From contig NC_049995.1 in assembly GCF_000003815.2 (NCBI RefSeq), positions 12,977,712-13,041,711 of the forward strand: a stretch of DNA of 64,000 nucleotides. The letters are read 5' to 3'. This document shows, piece after piece, positions 12,301 through 22,300 of this stretch. Position numbers and translations under genes: made by a program. The first letter of the stretch is position 1. Every line of letters starts with the position of its first letter. The DNA comes from Branchiostoma floridae. Taxonomy: Eukaryota > Chordata > Leptocardii > Amphioxiformes > Branchiostomatidae. The notes beneath the pieces are model-generated. The model searched no databases, was not told where the DNA came from, and saw only the letters and a list, made by a program, of their open reading frames with translations.

Positions 12301-13306
12301 AAAGCAAAGCTGTAGTATAGACTATATAGACATAAGTTCTAGGAGTAGGAGTCCATGGAACTATGCAGAAGACTTTATCCTTGAAGAATTTAAGTAGTCA
12401 AGTACTAGTACTAACATTGGGAAAAATTTCATCATTTGATCACTATGCTGAGACCAGTTAATAAGTAGAACCTTGTACTAAAAAGTCACACGGTCTGGAA
12501 CACCTGTATCAGCCGTTATCGCGGCCCAGGTATGACCAGTGACCACAATCTCAAGTGGTCTTATAATTTCTATTCTAGGATAGCAACCTGTTTCTGATAC
12601 AACAAAAGACCATTGTCTCCTTTAGAAGACAGACCTCTCACCTTTCTCTGCAGCAGCATGGAGATGGCATCCTTGGCGTTTTCCAGGGGGGTGACATGTC
12701 CAGGGGGGGCCTGCGCCATGAGGGGGCCAACGTCAACCACCAGCACCATGGCTTCCTGTAGGGGGGTGGGATGAGGGAGAGCGGTGGTGAAGATCAATGA
12801 GGGTTTAGAAATAAGTACTTACCTGGTCCAAAGAATATTATAAAAGCATAATGATTATCAGGTGGAGGACAGGAGGACCAAGGTGTCATATTTTTGCAAT
12901 TTAAGTTTATTTCTTCTTATTCCCCTTGAGCCCCTTTCATTCAACATGTTTGAATGTGAATGCACAGAAATCATTATCAGTTAGTATCACATATCATAAT
13001 TTATTACAACTTCATAATTTCTCGGTTTGTGTGTGTGTATGGGGGGGGGGGGGGGGTGCGGCGGTGAAGGAATGCACATAATTGTTCCGAAAATGAGTTT
13101 ATATCATTACCTTTCCTTTGTCGCTTGCTACTTGTACAAAGGTGATCATACTGTGCAAAGAACGCTTTAACGTGCTTGATCATGCCATGACACCAAGGCG
13201 TACACATATATATTTGATTGGACTGCATTTTTGTGGTGAAATATACTGCATTTATAGGATCTGACTCAATTCATGGATGCAACATTACCTTCGGACTACC
13301 GGCCAT
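359..13306 (-). CDS. XRCC5: XRCC5 / Ku80, 5' twelve coding exons (3' part outside window)
   Basis: Large subunit of the Ku heterodimer, which binds DNA ends and recruits DNA-PKcs in non-homologous end joining. Exons, in transcription order: 13306-13289, 12755-12642, 12252-12063, 11840-11792, 11661-11539, 11057-10902, 10286-10172, 9763-9634, 1758-1646, 1163-1101, 738-671, 428-359. All have GT-AG borders and phases join without a break (1209 nt, 403 codons). Start MAGSPK; then the vWA-like domain (MVLVVDVGPLMAQ, SADFVDAIVVALDLV across a junction, MGKKFETKRIVLFSNL) and the Ku core (YRYGNTIVPFS, FDVLGF, HIKPNYE), each matching vertebrate Ku80 in order. An Asp-rich insert (DDDDEDGD) sits in exon 6. 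The rest of the core and the C-terminal DNA-PKcs-binding region lie left of the window. Intron 8 (about 7.9 kb) contains another gene on the opposite strand. Confidence 0.97.
1330..1550. repeat. CA-rich simple repeat
   Basis: Degenerate (ACAC)n / ACACAT tract in XRCC5 intron 9. It opens low-complexity frames on both strands that are not genes. Confidence 0.9.
1759..3713. other. Intron sequence without recognisable genes
   Basis: Part of XRCC5 intron 8 upstream of the nested receptor. Apart from the inverted-repeat element remnant at 3148-3243 and a short GT-rich tract near 3370-3400, I see no coding signal, RNA gene or clear repeat. The receptor promoter should lie near its right end but shows no obvious TATA box. 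Confidence 0.5.
3148..3243. mobile_element. Truncated Tc1/mariner-type MITE (same family as 23828-24020)
   Basis: The sequence from CGCTACCGCGG through ATGCATGTACAGTA matches the right half of the complete element at 23.8-24.0 kb, including CTACCGCGAAA, the GCAAACTTAAATGCA block and the terminal CAGTA. The left terminus is missing. Confidence 0.6.
3714..8384 (+). CDS. Fn14-like TNF receptor with ZU5-UPA-death-domain tail
   Basis: Three coding exons, 3714-4026, 5462-5612 and 5942-8384, join in phase to a 968-residue type I membrane protein. Residues 1-18 are a signal peptide (MRKVVWLLLLLPWRVQG). Residues about 40-75 hold one cysteine module with spacing C-x12-C-x2-C-x2-C-x8-C-x2-C, the same as I recall for Fn14 (TNFRSF12A). 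The transmembrane helix lies in exon 2 (about 108-133), followed by basic residues. The tail has a ZU5 domain (about 270-370), a UPA domain (to about 560) with a KHFTGF motif near 412, and a death domain (about 615-700), as in UNC5/UNC5CL/PIDD. Five tandem 28-residue repeats follow. Likely role: ligand-induced death or NF-kB-type signalling. The gene is nested in XRCC5 intron 8, antisense. The family assignment is firm for ZU5/UPA/death, less so for Fn14. Confidence 0.88.
4728..4830 (+). mobile_element. tRNA-like segment, probable SINE head
   Basis: TAGTGGTTAATGC resembles a pol III A box and GAGTTCGAGTCC a B box, about 45 bases apart, followed by a short T run. No clean cloverleaf is visible, so a SINE head or tRNA pseudogene is more likely than a working tRNA. 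Confidence 0.4.
7741..8160 (+). repeat. Five tandem 84-bp coding repeats in receptor tail
   Basis: Residues about 755-895 of the receptor are five copies of a 28-residue unit built as SQTxSPQ(Y/F)(V/L)HCGG, then (V/A)PS(E/Q/K/H)(D/E)L(Y/F)NSS. Copy 1 contains PSEDLY, which fits the TRAF6 consensus PxExx-aromatic. The later copies have Q, K or H in place of E. An overlapping plus-strand frame (7729-8178) is only a shadow of this periodicity. Confidence 0.85.
8455..8620 (+). mobile_element. Degenerate tRNA-derived SINE in receptor 3' UTR
   Basis: AGTTGTTAGCGGCCATGCCT followed by CTGGAACTAGAAGTCGTGAATCC resembles the A-box/B-box arrangement of tRNA-SINE heads, with the B box mutated. It lies just after the receptor stop codon and would be part of the 3' UTR. 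Confidence 0.35.
9015..9056 (+). terminator. Polyadenylation signals of the receptor gene
   Basis: AATAAA at 9015-9020 and again at 9051-9056, about 640 bases after the stop codon, in AT-rich DNA. This is the first plausible 3' end for the receptor transcript. Confidence 0.5.
11221..11535. repeat. Degenerate (GAATGAGT)n low-complexity tract
   Basis: About 300 bases of GAATGAAT/GAGTGAGT variants in XRCC5 intron 5, directly beside the donor of exon 5. A (CAAA)n tract sits at about 11664-11692 beside the acceptor of the same exon. Confidence 0.85.
11966..11987 (-). repeat. Partial duplicate of XRCC5 exon 3 end with its splice donor
   Basis: On the minus strand CCTGTGTCTGCCGACTGTAT repeats, with two changes, the end of exon 3 and its donor at about 12057-12079 (CCTGTGTCCGCTGACTGTAT). 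The copy lies about 100 bases inside intron 3 and keeps the GT. Use of the true donor is supported because GACT joined to exon 4 restores SADFVDA. Confidence 0.6.
13041..13056. repeat. Poly-G tract
   Basis: Sixteen consecutive G on the plus strand in XRCC5 intron 1. A similar run of about 17 G lies at 35729-35745. Confidence 0.95.
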
Positions 13307-13412
13307 TCTGGTACCACCTTCAGACGATCCTGACGATGTCTTAAGGCGTAAGAAATCTCAGAAGTAAGCTGGAGCTCAAACTGCAGATCACCGTCTTCGC
13401 GCCAAGCCCAAC

Positions 13413-13529
13413 CCGGAAGTAAACATGCCTAGGCATGCCCCCTGCTCTCGTATTCAGAGTACCATACGCATGATATCCTGGGAACGACAGGTCACCTCGG
13501 GTTAGATGTTGACCTGTGAACCCGGAAGT
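13413..13529. promoter_or_regulatory. Paired ETS-type sites upstream of XRCC5
   Basis: CCGGAAGT occurs at 13413-13420 and 13522-13529, both inside ACCCGGAAGTAAA-like context, 107 and 216 bases upstream of the XRCC5 start codon. ETS/GABP sites of this form are common in TATA-less housekeeping promoters. PPOX diverges from the same region, so a shared promoter is possible, but its first exon was not located. Confidence 0.45.
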
Positions 13530-13998
13530 AAAACATTAGCTCCGCCCCACACATGTGTTATTCAACACGTATGTGAACTTTGTAGTTGGAAGGAAAACTG
13601 TTGGATTTAATCGGTGATTCATTTGATGAAATATTAGTTTAGCAATTTGGCAACATGTCTAATGTATAGGAAAACGTGGGTCGTTTTTGCTTGTAATTTT
13701 AGACTTTTCTAAGCCGATTTCTGGTTTGTTTCCCACGAAGATTTCATAACTCGGATCCGATACGTTGCGAGTCTGTTTTCCATATGTTACGTCAAGGAGG
13801 TTAAACGGTCCTTGGTTTAAGGCGGTACGTGCTGTCGGACTCGTGAACTTCACAGCGTCTGAAACTTCCTGAGTTTTAAGGTTAGACTTTCTTGTTCGTT
13901 TCCTCTGTGTGTGAAAGTTATTGATGTGATTCGTCTAAAGTTACTTTAGCAACAGTGTTTTGAGACTTGTGTAAAGTTCTTAAGTATCAATGTCATCA

Positions 13999-14896
13999 GG
14001 GTTTTCGGAAAACCCTGTCCAGTCCAGACAGGGAAATGGGGCGGAAAACCCTGTCCAGTCTGAAAAGAGGGTCTACATAGGGGTTCCTGGCAATGCTTAA
14101 GACTATTATTTCATTTTCAGACAGCACTTACACTAAACTGATACACATAACTATAGAATCGGCAGCATAATGAGTGACCCAAAGGTGCAATATGCATGCA
14201 CACAAAGTCAGTTCTGTCAAATGCAAAGTACCCAATTAACACTTATCTGGTAGGACATGAGGGGGAGAGAATTACACCCATTGTCCATCAAACAATGGAT
14301 AGTGAGTGTCCGTCAATTTCGGGTTGTTAAATAATAGCAATACATTACAAAGACAGGCTTTGAAAGGTTTTCTTTAAATGATAAGTGTGCAGCACTCATT
14401 TTGAGAGCTGGTCTGTTTAAATCCTGGTTTAATAGAATGACTGCGAAAGGTTTCAATATCAACACGACTTAAGTACACAATGTTATAAGATTACATATAT
14501 TTTACAATAAAGCCGAGATGGCATTTTTCAAACCCTAGTACAAGTTGTGAGCTATATAGAACTATGTATCCTTTTAAAGATAATGTGTTTTATTTGCAAA
14601 ATTATGCCGTAAGGCTAATAGCATGTTCAGCCTCAAAGACTTAAAGAGTAGAAGTTTTTTATATGATGCACAGAAGTAACAATGATGGATGATTTTTGTT
14701 AAGTTATAATTTTTGTATGACATTGTGTCACACTTCAAGTTGATGTTATTTCTGTGCTTAGCCATATCAAAGATTAAAAAAATGTTGTTGTATACTAGTA
14801 CCTAGTAGCTTACAACGTATACCCCCATGCAGACCCTCTTTTCAGACTGGACAGGGTTTTCCGCATTCTGGACTGGACAGGTTTTTCCGAAAACCC
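13999..14896. mobile_element. Non-autonomous Mutator-like element, 898 bp
   Basis: About 80-base terminal inverted repeats: left GGGTTTTCGGAAAACCCTGT through GAGGGTCTACATAGGGG, right the near-exact reverse complement ending CCGAAAACCC. A 9-base direct repeat ATGTCATCA flanks it (13990-13998 and 14897-14905). Nine-base target duplications are typical of MULE/Mutator elements. The interior has no recognisable protein. Confidence 0.8.
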
Positions 14897-14925
14897 ATGT
14901 CATCAAGGCCTTCACATGACCGTTT

Positions 14926-15000
14926 CAAAACCATATCCAGTTGCTTGAGTAACTATTTTTGGCGTATCTTATTACCTGGATGTCTAACCTACATCGACGT
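14926..15000 (+). mobile_element. Dispersed retroelement tail fragment
   Basis: ATATCCAGTTGCTTGAGTAA, then TTATTACCTGGATGTCTAAC, recurs in altered form at 16275-16340, 27497-27545 and 38166-38240. The 38.1-kb copy has the longest 5' part. I read it as the 3' end of a Penelope-like or similar retroelement; the class is inference. Confidence 0.45.
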
Positions 15001-15267
15001 TTCTTAAGTATTGCAAATCATGACTAAATACATGTATAACTAAATGCATATGCGTTATTTAATTTTGTCCCACACTAGGATGTGACCGGGCACCATGTTT
15101 CTGAGTGCCCCCCACCCCCTTCCCTCAACTGTCTGTACATAATTGTTTTCGTGAGCATGTGTGAGTTCTGATATGCAGAGATCTAAAAATCTTAGAATGG
15201 GTTCATGGAAAACATGGGGCTGGCTAGGAGGTCAGGTTACGAGGCTATAGTAATGTCCACTCTCATG

Positions 15268-15560
15268 ATTCCCCCTACCCTGGGAAACCAGCTTGAAGAA
15301 GCTTCGCAAAGAAGAGTTACCGATTCCCTGTATAACGCGCGGCCTCCCGCGACTATACACCTGCCCCAATACCAGCTGGCCCCACTTACGCCGGCCCCCG
15401 AATAACGCTTGCTTCTCCGAGAGGAGAGGCAAGTGATAGTTGGGGCCAGCTGGTTCGTGGGCCGGCGGGTGTTCCGTGCGCGCGTGTTGTAGGGATCGGT
15501 AAACTTTGCGCGCCTCGTAAGAGTCTGTGTTTTCCCAGGGTAGATTCCCCCAGGTACCTA
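15268..15560. mobile_element. Fold-back (long inverted repeat) element
   Basis: The left arm (CCCCCTACCCTGGGAAA, TTACCGAT, ACCAGCTGGCCCCA) pairs with the right arm (TGGGGCCAGCTGGT, GGGATCGGTA, TTTTCCCAGGGTAG) around a centre near 15415. Arms are imperfect, about 140 bases each. No coding capacity. Confidence 0.6.
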
Positions 15561-15685
15561 TAAGCCTGGCATTTAAAGAAAACAATGTCACCAAGGCCTT
15601 TACAATAAGATTGTTGATACTCAAAACTCATCACCATTATCGGTTAGCTGAGGAGCAGTCGGTCACAAGTCTTGTTCGAGACTTA

Positions 15686-16219
15686 GGCCCCGTTCATGAT
15701 GCAAAAATTCATGCAGATGCATCCGCATTTTTGGCTGATGCGGATAAATTTCTCATCATGAACGCTCCGAAATGGATTTGATGCGGATTTTTCGGTGCCA
15801 CCTCGGGAGGTGGATTTGAAACGGATTTTTTTAATCCGCATTTGCGAATTGTCATCATGAACGCAAATGCGGCGTGAATCCACATTACATCCGGGTACCG
15901 CGGGGTCATATCGCGGGGAATTGGAATCTTTTAGCCGTTACTGTCATCGTAAAACCTTGTTATGACCGATGGCGCTCCCTTCCGCGGGCAAACAGTATTT
16001 TCTAGAAAAACAACACCCAGAAGAGCCGGGGAAGGGAAATTCCCGACATCTTGAGCACTGTTCCCTGACCTATAAATGAGAAATGCAAAATCATCCGAAT
16101 CAAACGGTTTGGTCGTGGGCATCGTGGACGCAAAATGTAAACCGTTTGCACTTGGATCGTGGTCGGATGTAAGCACATGCAGATGCATCCGTATTGATTT
16201 TTGCATCATGAACGGGGCC
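15686..16219. mobile_element. PIF/Harbinger-type MITE, 534 bp
   Basis: Termini GGCCCCGTTCATGATGCAAA and its reverse complement TTTGCATCATGAACGGGGCC are flanked by TTA on both sides. A 3-base TWA duplication with GGSCC-type ends is typical of PIF/Harbinger MITEs. Subterminal copies of CATCATGAACG and GATGCGGAT occur inside. Confidence 0.75.
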
Positions 16220-16380
16220 TTAGTTTTCTTAAGACAGACACTCAGACAAAGATCTCAGATAAGTCGCCATTTACAAAACTTATCCTGTTGCTTGAGTGAG
16301 ATTTTGTATTGAGCACCATATTATCTTGATGCTCCTATGTCAAAATAGTATCATTGATATTTTCCTATCCTTGCCCTTAG

Positions 16381-19300
16381 ATGACGTCTGTGGCCGTGAT
16401 TGGAGGTGGGATCTCAGGACTGTCGGCTGCCTACTACCTCAGTAAGGCTCCACACCTGGTCAACAAGGTCAGATAAACTTCTGAATGTTTTTTTTTTTTT
16501 TTTTAAATCATTCTTTTTATTGTTTTCTTCAAACAAAAATGAAAACAAATGGAGCATGGCATATAAAACAAGTTAACTGAAAGCACATGCGTAACAACAA
16601 AAACTAAATAAAACCAGTGAACAATGTAGATAATATAACAAAGTATTGTCAAGAAAGCAATGCAACCCCAATTGCACACAATTTCTTCATGCAGATAACG
16701 AAAGTAAACCCACAAGTTTTCCCCATTTTCCCATGTGTTTTTTTGTTTTGCCCGTACGGTTAGAGATGATTGATTCTCAGTGTCTGATGGACAGTATAAA
16801 GAACATTTTCCTGAAATAAAACCATCAAACCTCTGCTGTTACTAGAACCGTGATTAAATAAAATCGGGCCCCCCCATTCTGACCTCCATCTTTCTTCATT
16901 CACAGGGGTAGAGTGAGTCTCCTGTATGCAATATATTTTGTAACTTTTATCTTTTAACCATGTAAATATTTGATTTCGCTTTCTATGATCGCCCATTCCA
17001 TTGCAGTTGTAACTGCAAATACTAAGCTTTGGTAACACCATGGGGACCGAGCAAAGAACGAGAAGTAAGAAAATACTCTGGGCGATCACAGAAGGCGAAG
17101 CACAAGTAATAAGGTAAGATTAAAGCAAAAAGAAAAATATGTCTATGAAGGCGGCAATTGGGGTTGCATAAACGAAAATGAATCGTACTAAACGAATCAA
17201 CATATGATCTAAAACATGTACAGACATACAGCACTATGCCATGCAAACATAATAGAAATAATATACAACACAACATCAAGTAAGGTAAAGCATACGGCAA
17301 CTTAACGTCAACAAAACACAAAGTAAGTTGATAAAGGTTGGTGGCTCATTCGCTCAATCCATCATTATTGTCATTCTCGTTTACCCCACAAAAATACTTA
17401 GCCAAAGTAACAAACGAAATGGTACAGTTCATCACTCCTATTAAACAAAAACAGAACTCTAAACTATAAATAGATGAAACAGAAATATAACAATTGGTCC
17501 AACTCAAAAAACTAAGAGTAAGTCATTAGCAAACCAGATTAAAGATTGGTCCAGTTCAGAACATAAAGAATAACCATACATAAAATGGTCAGAAATCAAA
17601 CAAATTGTTGCTCGCAGCTGTCAAGAAATTCTCTTCGGACACGTGTTCAAAGAACAACCGCATTTTAATGTAAATTCCACAAGCACCTACCAGCTGCCCA
17701 CATGAAACAGCAAGTATCATAACAAAATGCATGTATGTGGCTTTACCCCACTGTATCAGAAGAGATAACCTGTTACAATGTCTCCTTTTAACACATCTCA
17801 ATAATATTTAAAACAAGAGGGTTCACAACATATTTCTGATTTCCAGCTCATACCAACACCTCAGGCAAATTATTCGCACATGTCGGGAATTCTTCGGAAC
17901 ATTCCAAAACAACAACAACAGATGTGCACTTGTACCATCTGCACAGACTGAACGACAAATATCATGAGAGCAAAAAATGTAGCAGTGTAACCGTTGTATG
18001 AGAGTAGACTACAGCGTCCTTTTAAATGACACCAATACTAGTTGCACATTGGAATCGAGATATTTCACAACAGAAAGTACAATGTATCCTGTGAACATAA
18101 TCATATCACAAGTTCGTACTACTTCAAGACACAGTCCACAGCATCTACTCGCTTTCTCTCCTTCCTGTCTACCATCAAAACAGCAAAAGTACTTTTGGGT
18201 GGGACCCAGATCGATACGCTCACCTTTGTGTTGCTGTTCTTGGCCTTGTCGATTTCTGTGTTTCTCTCGGGAATGAGTTTAGATCGTGCGGCTTGTAGGG
18301 CGGGAGGCAGGTGCTCGTGTACCACAAACTTGCTACCACGAATCTTCCTTCCGGCCTGTAGTACCCTATCCTTGTCGTGAAAACTGACAAAGCGAACCAG
18401 TAATGGTGGATTTGGCCTGGTAAAAGACGGTTTAGCCAGGCGATGAATGGCAACAGTTGGCATATCCAAAGTAACATCGAAGCCAAGTTCGTTAGTCAAA
18501 AAGTCTGCAAAAACTTGGCCGCAGTCTTCCTCCTTCCTATAAGGAATGCCCCTTATTATCACATCTGCCTTCATTGAATACCTCTCGGTCAGAAGAATCG
18601 CTTTAACTCTCTCTCGACGTTCCTCCTGTAAAGCCTCGTTAAGTCGTTGCACCTCACTCTCCTGGAGCTCTGCGGCAGACTCTAACTCGCGCACCCGACC
18701 ACGTAGCGTGCTCACATCGGTCGTGAGACCTTCCACTTTCGTGTCCAGAGTACGTATTTGCGCTGAAAGCTTCTCTCCCACGGCGTTGAATTCCGCTAAG
18801 ACAGTCTCCTGTTGTTTCTGAACTTGTGCTAAGATCAGTTGAGCCAGTGTCTGCAGCTCTGGTGAGAGGGATGTCATGGTCACCTTTTCTGAACCGGCGT
18901 CGGACCGAGAGGTGGCCATTTTCGGCGTCTTGGGAGGGGGGTTCTTTTGCGACGGACTTTTCCCCTCCGTGCTGGAGCCAGTAGACGTTCGGTTGCGTTT
19001 TTTCATCAGCCAGGCGAAGTCTATAGGTAGTAGAGCAGCAGTTATACTAGTATGGAGACAGTCTGAGCTGTTTTGGGGCACGGACAAGTCAAAAGCTCTA
19101 GAGCCACCAAACTCCCTGTTACTCTATCGCCGCCATGTTGGAAGGAATGAATGATAACTTCTGAATGTTCTCAGTTCTCGGATTCTCCAAAGTATCCATC
19201 TCTGACTGGGCATGAGACTTTTTCTTAGGATATATCCCTTGGTCATATTTGAGACAGTCACTGCATTCTGCAAACTGCAGCAGCGAGCACTTACATGTGT

Positions 19301-22300
19301 TACTTACATTTTACAAGCAGCCCTAGGGCATGTATTTGCAATTATAAAACTTAACATTTATTTTGCAGCACTGTAAAGCAAATAGGTTTTTCCCTGTGGA
19401 ATATGACAGACGGTCACAGAGACTTCAGCAAGGGATAGTGTGCTGTTTATGTGCGAAAAACTTTGTCATCCCGTGATTTAACCGGACTTATTTAAAAATC
19501 AGTGGAAAACTGAAGGACTTATGTTAAAGATTCAAGAATGAGTAGAGGGAAGATATAAAGCACACAATATTCTCAGGTATGTGCCACTTTTTTGTTTGTT
19601 TGGTTTCCACAGGTTGTTCTCCTTGAGGGAAGTTCCCGCCTGGGTGGCTGGCTCCAGTCCACCAGGACAGAAGAAGGAGCGATATTCGAACACGGCCCTC
19701 GCAGTCTCCGGGTGGCGGGAGAACCGGGGGCAAACATCCTTGGGATGGTGAGGACTTTCACTTTTTGTTATCTTAAGAAGATTATCATTTTTGTGGCAGT
19801 TGTAATGTATGTTAATAATATGTATGTTTGTATGTCAGTATGTGGGCAACATAACTTAACTTCAAAGAAGCTATTTATGATAATTGATATAACGTTACAG
19901 TATGTGGGGATGGTAAGGACTTTCACTTTTTATTATTTTTTTGCATTCTATTAAACCATGAATAATTTGTGATGCTTGCATTGTTCTATTTCTAGTTATA
20001 TTACCAGAAGAAAGTTTAGAATGTAGCCTTGGGTAATCATTTTATTCTATTTCCTTAGCATATGACATTCCAAGTTTAGAGTGTGACATTGGGTGCGTGT
20101 TCTATTTCCAGGCGGATGACCTTGGGTTGACAGACCAGATCCTGCCCGTCCTTCCGAGCCACGAGGGAGCGAAGAACCGTTTCATCTACGCTGGCGGGAA
20201 ACTTCACAAACTGCCCAGCAACTTCAGGTGGGTGTCTGTACTATATTGCATTATCAAATGATAGCCTTGTCCTATTGGGCTGAAACAGGAATACAAATCT
20301 ATGAAGTCCAAATAAAGTACACATTGTAACAGGTCTTCTGTTACTCATATAAAACATCCGTTCTAAAACTTAGCTCTAACACATAGGTTTGGATTCTTCT
20401 TGTCTCTTTGTAATGTCAAGAATTTAGGTTGAGATGGTTTATTTGAGCTAGGTTGAGATTCGTGACTGGCATATCATTAATAATTGCACCAGCTGCCTAG
20501 CTAGCAATATGTTTCTCCTGGTGAAATAAATAAATGTATTGTCTATGTGTTTGTCAGCAGGGCTAGCCCTTTGTAATAGCCGTAGGCTAGTTGGGCAGCC
20601 CTGGCTGTGTGTTCGGTACAGCCAAACCAATAAATAGAAAAAAAATAAATAAATATAGAAAACAAAAAACTTCAGGTGGGAGTACAGTGGACAGTATTTA
20701 CACAACAATCACATATACTTTATTTTAGGGCTTGGACTATATAGGTGTAACAATAGGAAGCAAACAAGTTTGTACCACTTGTCAGTGTAAAGAGCATTAA
20801 AATCATAATCAATATTTGCTGCAGCAATATCATTGAACATCTTTTCCAAACATCATGAGTTGATATGTCATGGCAGTAATGGTATACAAAATGATGTACA
20901 TGGTGGCAAATTGATATATAACGGGGGCCGCCCTAAGACGGTTCCCGTCCTAAGACGGTACGGATTTTTTGCTGATCTTATTATCCATAAGTACACCGTG
21001 TTTGTTACCGCTGACTATGCTGATTACAAAGGTAAATAAACTAAGTCCATGCACACAGCTTTAATTTGCATTCCAAGTATACTTTAACATATTTACTTCA
21101 TGTTTTTAAAAAACAGAATTCTAACAGTAATGTTGACAGTGCTGAATCACTGAGGTCACCGGCTCCTGCGTATTGCCGGCTCGTGTCGCTAACTATACGA
21201 ACTCGTCCAAGCAGTCACACAACTGCCATGATACACATAAATAAAGCTCCATAAAACACTATGGATATGGGTCTTCAAATGTTTGTTGAGTAGAAAAGCA
21301 ACCAAAAGGAAGCGACATAAACATTGCCACCATTGTACTCCCAAGGGAGTGTGGCCGTGAAGGTGGCAGACAAGAGAACGCTCCAAAGATTTATTTGACT
21401 GTAACAAATGATTCGTGCTGTCTATGAAAATAAGACTTGATAGAGAGATGTATATGATATTTTCATATAATCACACAGAGTTTTGTTGATGTTGGCGTTG
21501 TCGTTTTTTCGTAATGGTTTTTTTAGTCGGGCATTCACAATCAGTGCATTCGGCCCATTGCCCGTAAAAACATCAGCTGGATTGTTCTAGGTACAGCCTT
21601 CCTCATATGAGACAGAAAGTACATACAGTCACGATTTTACTGTTAAAAGTAATCTAAAATATCATACTATTAATTTTTTTCTGTGTACTTAAATTTACCA
21701 CTTACTTCTGAAGAGAGCAAAATGTAAAAAAGCGTACCGAGTTAGGCACACTGTCCAGCGTAGCACAAAATTGGAAGGTTACATACACGAAATTGTCTCA
21801 CAGTGTTTACCGCTTGTAACACGCAGCGCGAAAGGTTCATGAACCACATGAATGCATTTCTTATCAAGTATGTTGTTCATATCCATGTGTAAAAAATTCA
21901 GTCATCAAACTTTGACCACTCTCAGGCAACTAGCGATGGAGCGCCATGAGTTTGAGCGCAAGAAAAAGCGTACCGTGTTGGGGCACCTCCCGTTACCATT
22001 CAAAATCATCTTATTTTTTATTCTGTATAACTCAAGGAGGAACCTTAGTAACTATGAAAACTACGTGTTTAATGATGTGCAAAATGCAAGTATTAATCGC
22101 AACATGTACTCAGCTCAGCATCCATTTTAGTCTGTTTTAAATTACTTAACGTCATGGAGTAGGTTTGATAAATACAAGGAGGTTGAAGAAACCGCCTTCA
22201 GTTGGTAAACAAGACTCTAAAATAAATTACCATAGGCAAATATTGACCTAGCTGTTGCAATCTGGACTTTGACTTGAGGCGGGGCTGGAAACACTGTAAG

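Larger units (their letters stand above)
16490..19155 (-). mobile_element. Internally deleted L1-like retrotransposon
   Basis: Inserted antisense in PPOX intron 1. A 14-base target duplication AACTTCTGAATGTT flanks it exactly (16476-16489 and 19156-19169), with the poly(A) tail visible as a T run at 16490-16504. It holds a full ORF1 at the 5' end and only the start of an ORF2 endonuclease. At 2.67 kb it is far shorter than a full L1. The perfect duplication suggests a recent insertion. Confidence 0.88.
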
